Assembly (NCBI RefSeq): GCF_002979455.1
Contig: NZ_PCOU01000006.1
Location: forward strand, 124,001-188,000
DNA length: 64,000 bases
Direction: 5' to 3'
From: Chryseobacterium sp. MYb7
GTDB taxonomy: Bacteria > Bacteroidota > Bacteroidia > Flavobacteriales > Weeksellaceae
Part shown: piece after piece, positions 52,139-61,468 of the stretch
How the letters are laid out: each line of letters opens with the position of its first letter
Numbering within the stretch: position 1 is the stretch's first letter
Notes under the pieces: model-generated
Told to the model about the DNA's origin: nothing
Seen by the model: the letters and a program-made list of their open reading frames with translations, nothing else
Database searches by the model: none
Program-made: the position numbers and the translations under genes

Positions 52139-52684
52139 ATGAAAATTTCAACCTTAGAATTACTGAATGAATTAAGAAATAGAACTGAAGGACATTTACA
52201 CTTTGCTGAAGTGTTGTCTTTAAAGACAGAAAATGATCTGAATTTCAGAACTTCAGCAGAAAGTTGGAGTACATTGGAATGTCTGGAGCATCTTAATCGC
52301 TACGGAGATTTTTATATTCCCGAAATCAGCCGCAATATTTCTTCTGCCAATAAGTCTCCTCAGTCTTATTTTAAACCCGGAATTCTTGGGAATTATTTTG
52401 CTAAAAGTATGCTTCCTAAAGAAAAACTGAATACAATGAAAACGCTTAAAGCAATGAATCCAATCAACAGTCAGCTGAATAAAAATGTAATAGATATATT
52501 TATAAAGCAACAGGAAAATTTGCTTGAATTACTGCAAGAAGCACAATATGTTGATCTGGAAAAGGCAAAAATAAATATCAGTATTTCCAAACTGATCAAA
52601 CTGAAGCTAGGAGATACCTTCCGTTTTGTTATTTATCATAATGCAAGACATATTGAGCAGATTCAGGGAATACTCAGCTTATGA
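52139..52684 (+). CDS. DinB-superfamily protein
   Basis: A 181-residue four-helix DinB/YfiT-type protein. The start ATG at 52139 (MKISTLELLNELRN) is chosen; the frame could open earlier with a TTG at 52082 but that would overlap the crp-like stop and add a basic tail. Metal-ligand positions are visible: ESWSTLECLEHLNRYGDFY (His in EHLNRY) and VIYHNARHIEQIQ near the C-terminus. Members are often bacillithiol- or metal-dependent transferases, but the substrate is unknown. It is probably co-transcribed with the Crp-type gene. Confidence 0.8.
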   Translation: MKISTLELLNELRNRTEGHLHFAEVLSLKTENDLNFRTSAESWSTLECLEHLNRYGDFYIPEISRNISSANKSPQSYFKPGILGNYFAKSMLPKEKLNTMKTLKAMNPINSQLNKNVIDIFIKQQENLLELLQEAQYVDLEKAKINISISKLIKLKLGDTFRFVIYHNARHIEQIQGILSL

Positions 52685-52736
52685 AGTTGGAGTTATTGAT
52701 GAACTTTTCATAGTTTTGCTGCGCTAAAAGCCTTTT

Positions 52737-53615
52737 ATGAAAAAATATTTATTAGGAATTTTATTCTTCTCAGTTTTATCATGTGGAAGTTCAGATGATT
52801 TAGACCATCAGATCCCCAATAATGATCAGCCATTAGGTAAAATTAAAACACTTACCATTAAAGATGAAGAACTGGCAAATGGTACGGTTTCCCTTATCGA
52901 AAAACTAGATTTTAAGTTTGAATACAACAATGATAAATTGTTTAAGATCTGGGATGTTAATGGCAATTATACCGAAAATTTTGACTATACTAATGGATTA
53001 CTAACCTCGATTTCTATCGAAGGAAACTCTTATCCCGGATTGTCTAATCCTTCTCCGTTTAGTGAAAAAAGAAAGCTTATTTATGATGATAATCAGAGAC
53101 TTATAAAAGTGGAAAATTTAAATCCAGGCTACGAAAAGAATTTCAAAACTTTTGAATATCCATCTGCAGATGTCATTATAGTTAAAAACTATATTAATTA
53201 CTACGGAACGCCGTTCAACACAGAAATGCTTAAAGTATTTATAAGTAACCAGAATGTTATAAAAGTTGAAAGATATGAGGAAGGAAACTTATCCAAGCTA
53301 AGGGATGTGATAACTTATGAATATGACCAGAATATAAACCCTGATTTTTTGATTAACAGAAACAGGATACTGGCATTACCTGAATATGCTTATAATATTT
53401 TTATGCTTCAGGATTACTCACAAATCTCTAGGAATAATATAAGTAAAAAAGTTGTTTATTATTTCGGGTCGCTGCCTGATAGCCCGAAAAAAGAAATTAA
53501 AATGGTTTCTCAATATCAAAATGATGGTCTACCCTCCATAATTTATTATCAGGAGAAGATTTCCGATAATATTCCAAATGATTATTTGAGAGTATCTGCT
53601 GCTTATGGATATTAA
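52737..53615 (+). CDS. Putative lipoprotein with YD-like beta repeats
   Basis: A 292-residue protein with a lipoprotein signal (MKKYLLGILFFSVLSCGSSDD, lipobox LSC with Cys16). The remainder contains repeated beta units such as KLIYDDNQRLIKVEN and KFEYNNDKLFKIWD that recall RHS/YD-like repeats common in Bacteroidetes lipoproteins. Function unknown; outer-membrane or periplasmic anchoring is inferred from the lipobox. It has its own terminator. Confidence 0.72.
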   Translation: MKKYLLGILFFSVLSCGSSDDLDHQIPNNDQPLGKIKTLTIKDEELANGTVSLIEKLDFKFEYNNDKLFKIWDVNGNYTENFDYTNGLLTSISIEGNSYPGLSNPSPFSEKRKLIYDDNQRLIKVENLNPGYEKNFKTFEYPSADVIIVKNYINYYGTPFNTEMLKVFISNQNVIKVERYEEGNLSKLRDVITYEYDQNINPDFLINRNRILALPEYAYNIFMLQDYSQISRNNISKKVVYYFGSLPDSPKKEIKMVSQYQNDGLPSIIYYQEKISDNIPNDYLRVSAAYGY

Positions 53616-53637
53616 ATTATTTTTTTACATACATTTA

Positions 53638-53669
53638 AACCTCGTAAGAAAACTTATGAGGTTTTTTAT
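53638..53669 (+). terminator. Intrinsic terminator
   Basis: AACCTCGTAAG (53638-53648) pairs with CTTATGAGGTT (53653-53663), one G-U pair, loop AAAA, followed by T residues. Confidence 0.85.
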
Positions 53670-53678
53670 TGTTATAAA

Positions 53679-54188
53679 ATGGAAATACACCAAAAAAATA
53701 TATCAACCCCACTGGGAGAAATGATCGCTTGTGCTGTAGATCAGGGAATTTGTCTGCTTGAATTCACAGACCGTAAGAATATTGAAAAACAACTGAAGAC
53801 TTTATCAAAGGTTCTAAAGGCTGAAATTGTAGAAAATGAACATCTCCATTTTGCCCAGTTGGAAAAAGAACTGAAAGAATATTTTGAGGGGCAAAGAAGT
53901 CATTTTGATGTTCCGCTGTTGACTACAGGAACTGAGTTTCAGGAAAAAGTATGGAAGCTTCTCCGCGAAATCCCGATGGGAGAAATAAGAACCTATAAAC
54001 AGCAGTCAGAAATACTGGGAAACCCCAAGGCGATCCGTGCCGTAGGAACAGCCAACGGAATCAATAAAATTGCCATTTTAATTCCCTGTCATCGTGTGAT
54101 AGGCTCTAACGGTGAGTTGGTAGGCTATGCTGGAGGAGTCTGGAGAAAACAAAAACTATTGGAGCTGGAAAAGGCTATTTTGTTTTAG
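53679..54188 (+). CDS. Methylated-DNA-[protein]-cysteine S-methyltransferase (Ogt/MGMT)
   Basis: A 169-residue suicide repair protein that takes alkyl groups from O6-alkylguanine onto Cys137 in IPCHRVIGSNG. The helix-turn-helix segment GEIRTYKQQSEILGNPKAIRAVG and the N-terminal ribonuclease-like part (STPLGEMIACAVDQGICLLEF) are typical. No AdaA/AraC-type fusion is present. It stands just after a terminator, so it has its own promoter. Confidence 0.92.
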   Translation: MEIHQKNISTPLGEMIACAVDQGICLLEFTDRKNIEKQLKTLSKVLKAEIVENEHLHFAQLEKELKEYFEGQRSHFDVPLLTTGTEFQEKVWKLLREIPMGEIRTYKQQSEILGNPKAIRAVGTANGINKIAILIPCHRVIGSNGELVGYAGGVWRKQKLLELEKAILF

Positions 54189-54251
54189 AAATAGTAAAAA
54201 ACATTTTTATACTTATCTTTCACTACTTAAAATAAGTTTTTCCATCTTTTT

Positions 54252-54857
54252 ATGAAATCGAAAATCCCTGATATTTTAATTTTTTCCAGACTGATTATCG
54301 GATTTATTATCATTTCTTTAAGCCTTCTGAAAATCGAAAACTATCAAATAATTGCAGTTATTTTGTTATCAATCGGATTATTGACGGATATTTTTGATGG
54401 AATTATCGCCCGGCATCTGAATGTTTCCACACAAAAACTCAGACGTTTGGATTCTACCGTTGATCAGATATTTTTCATATTAGTAGGAGTTGCTGTTTAT
54501 ATAATGTGTCCGGAGTTTTTTGAAGCAAATGCTTTCAAAGTAATCATTCTTATAGGAGCTGAAGCTCTTATTTATCTGGTAAGCTTTTTAAAATTCAGAA
54601 AAGAGGTAGCTACACATTCTATCGGTGCCAAGATCTGGACTTTATTGCTTTTTGGAACACTGGTCCAGGTAATTTTACAATGTCAGTCAGTTGTTTTATT
54701 TACTCTTTGTTTTTGGGTTGGATTGTTGACAAGAGCAGAGATTATAGCTATTCTTTTCATATTGAAAACCTGGACGAATGATGTTCCTTCCGTTTTTCAT
54801 TCAATACAATTGAGAAAAGGGAAAGCTATTAAGAAAAGTAAAATATTTAATAGTTAA
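54252..54857 (+). CDS. CDP-alcohol phosphatidyltransferase-family membrane protein
   Basis: A 201-residue membrane enzyme of the CDP-OH-P-transferase family, which joins a CDP-linked lipid to an alcohol. The motif runs DIFDGIIAR then LRRLDSTVDQ, giving the D..DG..AR........G...D...D pattern except that the conserved Gly is replaced by Leu (HLNVSTQKLRRLD). About five helices follow. The alcohol acceptor cannot be told, and the Gly loss makes activity worth testing. It lies 63 bp after the MGMT gene. Confidence 0.82.
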   Translation: MKSKIPDILIFSRLIIGFIIISLSLLKIENYQIIAVILLSIGLLTDIFDGIIARHLNVSTQKLRRLDSTVDQIFFILVGVAVYIMCPEFFEANAFKVIILIGAEALIYLVSFLKFRKEVATHSIGAKIWTLLLFGTLVQVILQCQSVVLFTLCFWVGLLTRAEIIAILFILKTWTNDVPSVFHSIQLRKGKAIKKSKIFNS

Positions 54858-54889
54858 TAATTTACTTTTTATAAGGATTTGGTTAAAAA

Positions 54890-54897
54890 TATCTTTG
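54890..54897 (+). promoter_or_regulatory. Bacteroidetes -7 box (TATCTTTG)
   Basis: An exact TAnnTTTG match 87 bp upstream of the DUF2911 gene's GTG. The -33 position reads TTTT. Confidence 0.45.
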
Positions 54898-54984
54898 TAG
54901 AAATATATCGGTAAAACAAAAATTAACGAAGTTTGTGAAAGCTATTTTGTTTTGATTTTTGTAATTTTAAGCAAAAATTTACAC

Positions 54985-55587
54985 GTGAAAAATTTAATAA
55001 TAGCAGTTTGCATTTCAGTTTCAGCATTCAGTTTTGCTCAGGATTATTCTGTACCGGCGGCAAGTCCGCGTCAGAAGGTTGAGCAGCAGTTTTCTATGTC
55101 CAAAATTTCTATCGACTATGGAAGACCAGGAGTGAAAGGACGTAAGATTTTTGGAGAACTGGTTCCTTACGGACAGGTTTGGAGAGCGGGAGCTAACTCG
55201 TCTACGAAAATTACTTTCGGACAGGCCGTTAATTTCGGAGGGAAAACAGTTCCTGCAGGAACATACGGACTATTCATCGTTCCTACAGAGAAAGAATGGA
55301 AAGTAATCCTGAATAAAGACTTCCAGCAATGGGGAGCTTATACTTACGATCCAAAACAAGACGTAGTAGACGTTACGGTACCGGTTAATAAACTGACAGA
55401 CAAACAGGAGTGGTTTGAAATCACTTTGAATCCTACCGATGAAAATACAGGGAACCTGGTTATCAAATGGGATATGGCTCAGGCTGAAGTTCCTTTGAAA
55501 CCTTCAAAATTAGACACCGTGATCAAGATTTCTGACAAACTGAAAGAAATCAAGAAAATAGAATCAGATTCTACTAAAAAGAGCTAA
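54985..55587 (+). CDS. DUF2911-family exported protein, GTG start
   Basis: A 200-residue protein. The GTG at 54985 is chosen because it begins VKNLIIAVCISVSAFSFAQ, a clean signal peptide ending at Ala-Gln; the frame upstream opens only with TTG and adds non-signal residues. The mature part has SPRQKVEQQF, SIDYGRPGVKGRKIFG, VWRAGANSSTKITF and GTYGLFIVPTEKEW, characteristic of DUF2911, a family abundant in Bacteroidetes with no known activity. The next gene starts 3 bp after its stop. Confidence 0.85.
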   Translation: MKNLIIAVCISVSAFSFAQDYSVPAASPRQKVEQQFSMSKISIDYGRPGVKGRKIFGELVPYGQVWRAGANSSTKITFGQAVNFGGKTVPAGTYGLFIVPTEKEWKVILNKDFQQWGAYTYDPKQDVVDVTVPVNKLTDKQEWFEITLNPTDENTGNLVIKWDMAQAEVPLKPSKLDTVIKISDKLKEIKKIESDSTKKS

Positions 55588-55590
55588 AGA

Positions 55591-56118
55591 ATGAATTTTT
55601 CTGTTCAGCCTGTTTTAGAGAATGAAGAATTTCAATTAATCCCCTTACAGCAAGGGGATTTTGAATCTTTATATGAAGTAGCTTCCGATCCTAAAGTGTG
55701 GGAACAACACCCTAATAAAGATCGTTATAAGAGAGAGGTTTTTGAAAACTTTTTTAGAGGAGCTATAGAGAGTAATGGTGCTTTCAAAATTATTGAGAAA
55801 TCTACAGGAGATGTATTGGGAAGCAGCCGATATTATGACTTTGATCAAGAGGATAATCATATCTTCATTGGGTATACTTTCTACGGAACAAAATCGTGGG
55901 GAAAAGGAATCAATCCTAAGGTTAAAAAGCTGATGCTGGATTATATCTTTCAGTTTGTAGATAAAGTTCATTTCCACATTGGAAAAGAAAATTTCCGTTC
56001 GCAGACCGCTTTGGAAAGATTGGGAGGACAAAAGATTGCTGAAGAAGAAGTAGCTTATTTTGCAGAACCTTCAAGAACCAATTTCGTGTATGAAATCAAA
56101 AAAGAAGACTGGGCATGA
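55591..56118 (+). CDS. GNAT acetyltransferase, RimJ/RimL-like
   Basis: A 175-residue GNAT protein. Features are LIPLQQGDFESLYEVASDPKVWEQHPN, HIFIGYTFYGTKSWGKGINPKVKKLML with the acetyl-CoA loop, and NFRSQTALERLGGQK, the C-terminal element typical of the RimJ/L-like branch acting on N-termini or small amines. It lies 3 bp after the DUF2911 gene and overlaps the cupin gene by 4 bp, so all three are one operon. Substrate unknown. Confidence 0.88.
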   Translation: MNFSVQPVLENEEFQLIPLQQGDFESLYEVASDPKVWEQHPNKDRYKREVFENFFRGAIESNGAFKIIEKSTGDVLGSSRYYDFDQEDNHIFIGYTFYGTKSWGKGINPKVKKLMLDYIFQFVDKVHFHIGKENFRSQTALERLGGQKIAEEEVAYFAEPSRTNFVYEIKKEDWA

Positions 56119-56474
56119 AAAAATATAAAATTCAGCAATCCCCATTTGTAGTGCCTACTACAGACGGAAAACTAATCGAAGAACATTGGGGAAATTCTAC
56201 AGGGAATTCTACTATTTCGATTGCTCACATGGTAGTACCTCCGGATTGGAGCGAGCCTCATCAGACTCCGGAATTTGATGAATTTACCTATATCATTTCA
56301 GGAAAAAAGCAATTTGAAATAGACGGAGAAATCGTTGTTCTCGAAAAAGGACATAGTATTCTTATTGAAAAAGGAGCAAGAATCCGTTACAGCAACCCAT
56401 TTTCAGAACCTTGCGAATACCTTGCAATCTGCCTGCCTGCTTTCTCTATGGAGCTGGTAAACAGAGAAGAATAA
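56115..56474 (+). CDS. Single-domain cupin protein
   Basis: A 119-residue cupin. The core includes MVVPPDWSEPHQTPEFDEFTYIISGKKQFEID (first motif with His and Glu ligands) and ILIEKGARIRYSNPFSEPCEYLAICLPAFS (second motif). A metal-dependent isomerase, dioxygenase or sugar/amine-binding role is possible; cupins of this size are too varied to name. It overlaps the GNAT gene by 4 bp and ends at a shared terminator. Confidence 0.85.
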   Translation: MKKYKIQQSPFVVPTTDGKLIEEHWGNSTGNSTISIAHMVVPPDWSEPHQTPEFDEFTYIISGKKQFEIDGEIVVLEKGHSILIEKGARIRYSNPFSEPCEYLAICLPAFSMELVNREE

Positions 56475-56500
56475 GGAATAAATTAATAAAATCAAAGCAT

Positions 56501-56538
56501 AAAAAGGCAAATTGGCGAATCAGCAAATTTGCCTTTTT
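56501..56538. terminator. Bidirectional intrinsic terminator
   Basis: AAAAAGGCAAATT (56501-56513) and AAATTTGCCTTTTT (56525-56538) form a long stem with T-rich tails on both strands. It separates the cupin operon (+) from the LytTR gene (-). Confidence 0.85.
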
Positions 56539-56541
56539 CTA

Positions 56542-57297
56542 TTATTTTAATCTCTTAATAATCCGGAGAAACTCATCTTTTTTCCTCTGAGATACCTGTA
56601 AAGAAGTTTCATCGCTCATAATAATATAACCACCCCGTCCCCGGATGTATTTTTCAACATGCTGAAGATTGATGAGGTGCTGATGATGAATACGGACAAA
56701 ACCCTGGTCTTTTAATGTATCTTCAAAATAAGCCAGTGTATGGGATATCATCATTTTTTTTCCTCCTTTGAAAAAGATGGACGTATAATTATCATCTGCC
56801 TGAAGACGTACAATATCCATGGTATATACATAGACAAGTCCTTCCATGGTTGGCAGTGCAATTTTGCTCTGTTCTACAGGGTTTTTAATATGCTGAAGCA
56901 GAGCAGATAATTGCTGTATTTTATTTTTATCTTCTAAAAGTTTGGCAACCCTGTTTACTGTAATGATCAGTTCATGAATCACAATGGGCTTTAGAAGATA
57001 ATCTACCGCATGATGTTTAAATGCCTGTACAGCATACTGATCATAAGCTGTAACGAATACGGTATAAAAATGAATGTCCGATATTTTTTCAAACAGTTTA
57101 AAACCATTTTCAACGGGCATATTGACATCCAGAAATACCAGTTCTGGAGATGTTTCTCTAATGACTTCCACAGCCTGATTCACAGAATCTGCTTCCCCGA
57201 TTATTTCAACATCCGGGCAATATTTTGATAAGAAACGAAGAAGGGTTTCACGTGATTCCTGTTCATCATCTACCACGATAGATTTTATTTTGCTCAT
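56542..57297 (-). CDS. LytTR-type response regulator
   Basis: A 251-residue regulator with an N-terminal receiver (phospho-acceptor Asp57 in VFLDVNMPVENG, Lys103 in LLKPIVIHEL) and a C-terminal LytTR DNA-binding domain (VRIHHQHLINLQHVEKYIRG and SQRKKDEFLRII). It overlaps the kinase gene by 4 bp (start codon within the kinase end), so the two form a classical two-component pair. Targets probably include the divergent secreted-protein gene at 60401, by position. Confidence 0.93.
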   Translation of the reverse strand: MSKIKSIVVDDEQESRETLLRFLSKYCPDVEIIGEADSVNQAVEVIRETSPELVFLDVNMPVENGFKLFEKISDIHFYTVFVTAYDQYAVQAFKHHAVDYLLKPIVIHELIITVNRVAKLLEDKNKIQQLSALLQHIKNPVEQSKIALPTMEGLVYVYTMDIVRLQADDNYTSIFFKGGKKMMISHTLAYFEDTLKDQGFVRIHHQHLINLQHVEKYIRGRGGYIIMSDETSLQVSQRKKDEFLRIIKRLK

Positions 57298-60173
57298 AGA
57301 AAAGGAATATTTTTGATGGTTATTTTCACAATTGTTCCCTGTACTTTCGTATTTGTAGTACTTTTATCCATAATCTCTGTAGAAATAGAGGTTCCATACA
57401 GCTCATTAATCGCGGAAATTCTGCCGGCAGTAATTTTTAGTCCCATGGATTTATAATCATCTGGCCTGCTGTCAAATTCACGGGCTTTTTCAAATCCTAC
57501 ACCATTGTCTTCCACAATACATATAATGGAATTTTCACTTTGGCTGCAGGAAATCCTTAGAATTCCTCCGGTTTTTAAATGTCTCAATCCATGGCTGATC
57601 GAATTTTCAGTATACGTTTGAAGAAGCATGGTAGGAATTTTGATCTGCTCCAATCCCGGTTCTACAGAAATATCATAGATGAAATGATTTTTAAAACGCA
57701 TCTGCTCCAGCTCGATATATGTTTTCAGCATAGCCATTTCTTTCTCAATCGTATTCCAGTGTTCTTTGGAATGGGTGAGGGTTTTCCGTATCAGGTCCGA
57801 AAAGGCGGCCATATAATAATTAGCGTTCAATTCATCTTCTTTGCCATAATAATTCTGAATGGCATTCAGAACATTGAAGATAAAATGAGGGTTGATCTGG
57901 GCACGGAGCGCCTGCATTTCCAGCTCCGCAATCATCTTTTTCCTTTCTGTTTTTTCAGCTTCTTTTTTGCGGATAATATTGACGCGGTGTCTGTAAATGA
58001 CGATCATTAAAATCAGTAGTAAAAGAAATGCTCCTCCCATAAACCAAAGTTCTTCCCAAAAGGGAGGCTTTACAACAATAGCAAGTACTGCAGGGGTTTT
58101 ATTCCAGATATTGTTTTTTCCGGAAGCCCAGACGTTGAGATGATAGCTGCCGGGCTTTAAAGCTCCCAGATTTAAGGTACTTTCTTCTGTGATTACCGTA
58201 TCATTTTCTGCTCCGGACAGAAGATATTTATACTTAATATCCTTCTCATCCAGATAAGAAATAGCGGTATAGGAGATTTGAGCATTATTCTGGTTGTATT
58301 TCAGGCTGATTTTTTTAGGATAATAAACGATACTGTCTTTAAAAGATGCTTTCAGAAAGTACACTTTGTAAGGCTGGCTTCTGCTTACCTGATCCTGATT
58401 GATGACAATAATCCCATTTGACGTAGCAAGAAAGGCTTTTCCTTCCCCGAATGTAATAGTATTGATCATGTGGCTCGGAACTCCATCGGCTGCCGAAAAG
58501 TGGTAAATAGAGTAGTGCATGCGATCATCAAAAGTGACTCTGGATAATCCTTTGTCTGTATTAATCCACAGCCTTTCTTTCTCGTCTATATAAGCTTTTT
58601 CGCAGATATTACTGATGAGCCCATTGGTCTTATTTATCTTAATTACTTTCTGGTCATCACGAATAAAAATACCATCAGAATGAGTACTGATAACAAGTCT
58701 GCCTTTCAGGAAATTCAGCGATGTTATCCGGTTTCTGCCTAAAGCAGGATCCTGGATGAATTTTTTTAAAGCCGGATTATAATAAAATAATCCCTGTATT
58801 GTTCCGAGCCAGTAGATTCCTTTTGCATCAATGGCCGCTGCCGGGGCGGCTATATTGGTACTCAATACTGGCAACAGTCTAAATTTTCCTTCTTTAAGGT
58901 CATAAATAAGATGATTCTTTTTTTCTGTACTGGTATAGCTTATCAGTACGGTATTATTTCTGATGAAGGCTGATTTTTGAGAAAATTCCAGAAGTTTTGT
59001 GTATTGATTTCCGGTCAGACTGCATTGGTATAAACCTCTGTCTGTTCCGACAAAAAGTGCATCTTTATTAATAGGTAAAAAATACCGTAGTCTGTTCCAT
59101 TGTCCGTCACCCAGCGTATATAATGGTTTGAAACTGTTTTTGTCTCTTATCATAATAGCACTGTTGCTATATCCTGCAAGAAGTTTTCCTCCCGGCAAAT
59201 ATTTTACAGCTAAAACATTATTATCTATAAGCCCATCAGCTGTGGTATATATAAAGGTTTTATTGGCCGGCTGCATATAGACACCTTCATTGGTTGGGTA
59301 CCAGCAATTACCCTGTTTATCTATAAAACTGCTATAGCTTACAATGTCTTTCATGGCAATATAATATGGATTTTGACCTGCCGGCCGATCAGGATCGTAT
59401 TCCAGAATTCCACTTGTGGTACAGCACCATATTTTATTGTTTTTACCTATCGTAAGGTCGATAATATTGCTGGGTAATTCAATTTTTTTAATCAGAGGTG
59501 TAGTTCCTTTAAATACAATGTCATACAGTGTTTTTAAATTTCTTACATACAGATGGCCATTCAGATAAAAACTGGCTCTTACAGCTTTTTCCTTAAATGT
59601 GTAAATGGTTGTCAATCCCGGATTATCTTTCCTTATAATCTTTTTCAAAGTAATGTAATAATTATTGCCCTGATCAGAAAAATGCAGGTGGGGAGATTGT
59701 GCTGTGCTGTCTTTGGGATTGGAAATGCTGTTTTTACCTATAATATATTTCTTATGCTGATCAGAATAAAGATCCCATCTTGGAGCAATGTCGTAAAAAT
59801 CGATTCCTCTTTTTTCCATGAGGCGGCACAGCTTATCATTCTGTACAGAATATACTTTTCCATTATAAATGTAGGTAGGGCTTCCGTTATAGGTGCTTAC
59901 CCACAATCGCTGCCAGGAATCTTCCCATGCCTGAAAGGTTTCATTGTCCGGAAGTCCGTGATTACTGGTGATGGTCTCAAAATGATGCCCGTCAAATCTG
60001 GAAATTCCCCAGCTTGTACAAAACCAGATAAACCCTTTGCTGTCCTGATAGACAGAGTATACCGTATTGCTGGGTAATCCGTCACTTAAGCTATAGTGAC
60101 GAAGTTGCGGCTTCTGACTGTACATCAGGAGGCTATGAAACAGCAGGAATAATATGAGACGGTAATGATACAT
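57294..60173 (-). CDS. Propeller-type sensor histidine kinase (LytS class)
   Basis: A 959-residue sensor. After a signal peptide (MYHYRLILFLLFHSLLMYSQ) a large periplasmic region of two-component-regulator propeller repeats spans about 20-620 (motifs such as LRHYSLSDGLPSNTVYSVYQ, GLPDNETFQAWEDS). A Y_Y_Y domain follows (620-720), then one membrane helix (LWFMGGAFLLLLILMIVIY) and a cytoplasmic LytS-type kinase with His763 in LRAQINPHFIFNVLNAI. The kinase is paired with the LytTR regulator. In Bacteroidetes such sensors often detect polysaccharide fragments, but others respond to proteins or unknown cues. Confidence 0.92.
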   Translation of the reverse strand: MYHYRLILFLLFHSLLMYSQKPQLRHYSLSDGLPSNTVYSVYQDSKGFIWFCTSWGISRFDGHHFETITSNHGLPDNETFQAWEDSWQRLWVSTYNGSPTYIYNGKVYSVQNDKLCRLMEKRGIDFYDIAPRWDLYSDQHKKYIIGKNSISNPKDSTAQSPHLHFSDQGNNYYITLKKIIRKDNPGLTTIYTFKEKAVRASFYLNGHLYVRNLKTLYDIVFKGTTPLIKKIELPSNIIDLTIGKNNKIWCCTTSGILEYDPDRPAGQNPYYIAMKDIVSYSSFIDKQGNCWYPTNEGVYMQPANKTFIYTTADGLIDNNVLAVKYLPGGKLLAGYSNSAIMIRDKNSFKPLYTLGDGQWNRLRYFLPINKDALFVGTDRGLYQCSLTGNQYTKLLEFSQKSAFIRNNTVLISYTSTEKKNHLIYDLKEGKFRLLPVLSTNIAAPAAAIDAKGIYWLGTIQGLFYYNPALKKFIQDPALGRNRITSLNFLKGRLVISTHSDGIFIRDDQKVIKINKTNGLISNICEKAYIDEKERLWINTDKGLSRVTFDDRMHYSIYHFSAADGVPSHMINTITFGEGKAFLATSNGIIVINQDQVSRSQPYKVYFLKASFKDSIVYYPKKISLKYNQNNAQISYTAISYLDEKDIKYKYLLSGAENDTVITEESTLNLGALKPGSYHLNVWASGKNNIWNKTPAVLAIVVKPPFWEELWFMGGAFLLLLILMIVIYRHRVNIIRKKEAEKTERKKMIAELEMQALRAQINPHFIFNVLNAIQNYYGKEDELNANYYMAAFSDLIRKTLTHSKEHWNTIEKEMAMLKTYIELEQMRFKNHFIYDISVEPGLEQIKIPTMLLQTYTENSISHGLRHLKTGGILRISCSQSENSIICIVEDNGVGFEKAREFDSRPDDYKSMGLKITAGRISAINELYGTSISTEIMDKSTTNTKVQGTIVKITIKNIPFL

Positions 60174-60400
60174 AGTTTTCAGGCTAATATAGAAAAATCT
60201 CCAGAATGAGAAATACCTGAATGTGTCATATTTACAGCTCTTTTTCTCATTGAAACCATCAAAATACTCGTTTAGGTTTTTATCCTGCTCACTTGCTCAT
60301 TAGTTCTTTTTTTTTCCTTAAAAAAGAGACAACTTGTACCTGTTTATCGGTAATGGCATCCCGTGATAATCAAAGAATGCCATCACAAAAATATTATCTT

Positions 60401-61288
60401 ATGAAAAAAACTTTAACTAAGATCTTTCGATCATCAGACTCATTTTTAAGAGGAAGAAAAGCTGGTTTTCTTCTTTTTGCTGCCTTATTTTGCAGTACGG
60501 CTTTAAGTGCTCAGATAACAGTAATTACGGATCCTGGTGTTCCGTCTGTTCCAGTTTCCGGTACAAAAGTAAATGTAACCAGACAGTTTGTTGGAGCTAA
60601 CGTGCCTGGATTTGTACCTTCTCCTGTATCATTGGAAATCAAGTCGGGTTCAACACCAGAAACCAAAGTTTTTACAACAACCCAAACTGATCCTCATATC
60701 TATACGTTTCCATTACTTTTTTCACTTCCGGGATATCCACCGTCAATCCGAACTTTCAAAGTTTATTTTCCTAATCCCGGGCTGACAAGTAAATACTATC
60801 CGGTTCCAACAGCCATTGGAGGTTCTACTACGATTATTCCAGGTTGCTGGTCACCTGATATGGATCGCGGATTATACTATGATATTGGTCCCACTAACAG
60901 CTATGGATATGGGGTAACTCTTACCCGTACCGCATCTACAGAATATCTTCTTCAATGTACTAAATTTCTTTGTAATGTATGTCAGCCATGTCCTCCTGTG
61001 ATTTCAACGATGAGTAAATCAAATACAGCTGAACAGAACAAAGCTAAACTTTATCCAAATCCAAGCAACGGATTATCAGAACTATTATATACTGCTTCAG
61101 GAAGAGAAACCATTACGGTAATGGTTGCTGATATTGCAGGAAGAACGGTATATGGATATAAGACGGATATTGAAGCCGGAGCTGCTAAACTGCCTATTGA
61201 TATTCAAACCTCATTATCAGGAACCTATTATGTCAACTGGAGTTCCAGTAACGGAAGCTCAGGTTCATTGCCATTGATAAAAAAATAA
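60401..61288 (+). CDS. Secreted protein with T9SS type A C-terminal sorting domain
   Basis: A 295-residue protein started at 60401 (MKKTLTKIFRSSDSFLRG), giving a signal peptide through SALSAQ; an upstream ATG at 60293 would add 36 residues of poor signal character. The middle is Pro/Thr/Val-rich and beta-like. The C-terminus AKLYPNPSNG plus about 70 residues is the T9SS type A sorting domain, removed as the protein passes the type IX secretion system to the surface or medium. Divergent from the propeller kinase, which may control it. Enzymatic function is not evident. Confidence 0.85.
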   Translation: MKKTLTKIFRSSDSFLRGRKAGFLLFAALFCSTALSAQITVITDPGVPSVPVSGTKVNVTRQFVGANVPGFVPSPVSLEIKSGSTPETKVFTTTQTDPHIYTFPLLFSLPGYPPSIRTFKVYFPNPGLTSKYYPVPTAIGGSTTIIPGCWSPDMDRGLYYDIGPTNSYGYGVTLTRTASTEYLLQCTKFLCNVCQPCPPVISTMSKSNTAEQNKAKLYPNPSNGLSELLYTASGRETITVMVADIAGRTVYGYKTDIEAGAAKLPIDIQTSLSGTYYVNWSSSNGSSGSLPLIKK

Positions 61289-61322
61289 ATATGTACCGGT
61301 AAAAACTAATATTGATGAGAAG

Positions 61323-61342
61323 GCGCACTTTAGTGCGCTTTT
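61323..61342 (+). terminator. Intrinsic terminator
   Basis: GCGCAC (61323-61328) pairs with GTGCGC (61333-61338) and is followed by four T residues. Short but GC-rich. Confidence 0.75.
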
Positions 61343-61468
61343 GTGATTTATAACCTTGAAAACCTTATGGATACTGTGTTTTGTGAAATATTTACTCCAA
61401 TTGATAGCAGTTGTTTTTGAATTATTTTGTAAGTTCGCGGACTTAAAAAAATGAACTAATTAATATCT

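Noticed and set aside
59553..60077. A 174-codon open frame antisense to the propeller kinase
   Set aside because: It mirrors the repeat-rich kinase gene, has no family features, and the kinase frame is clearly the coding one.
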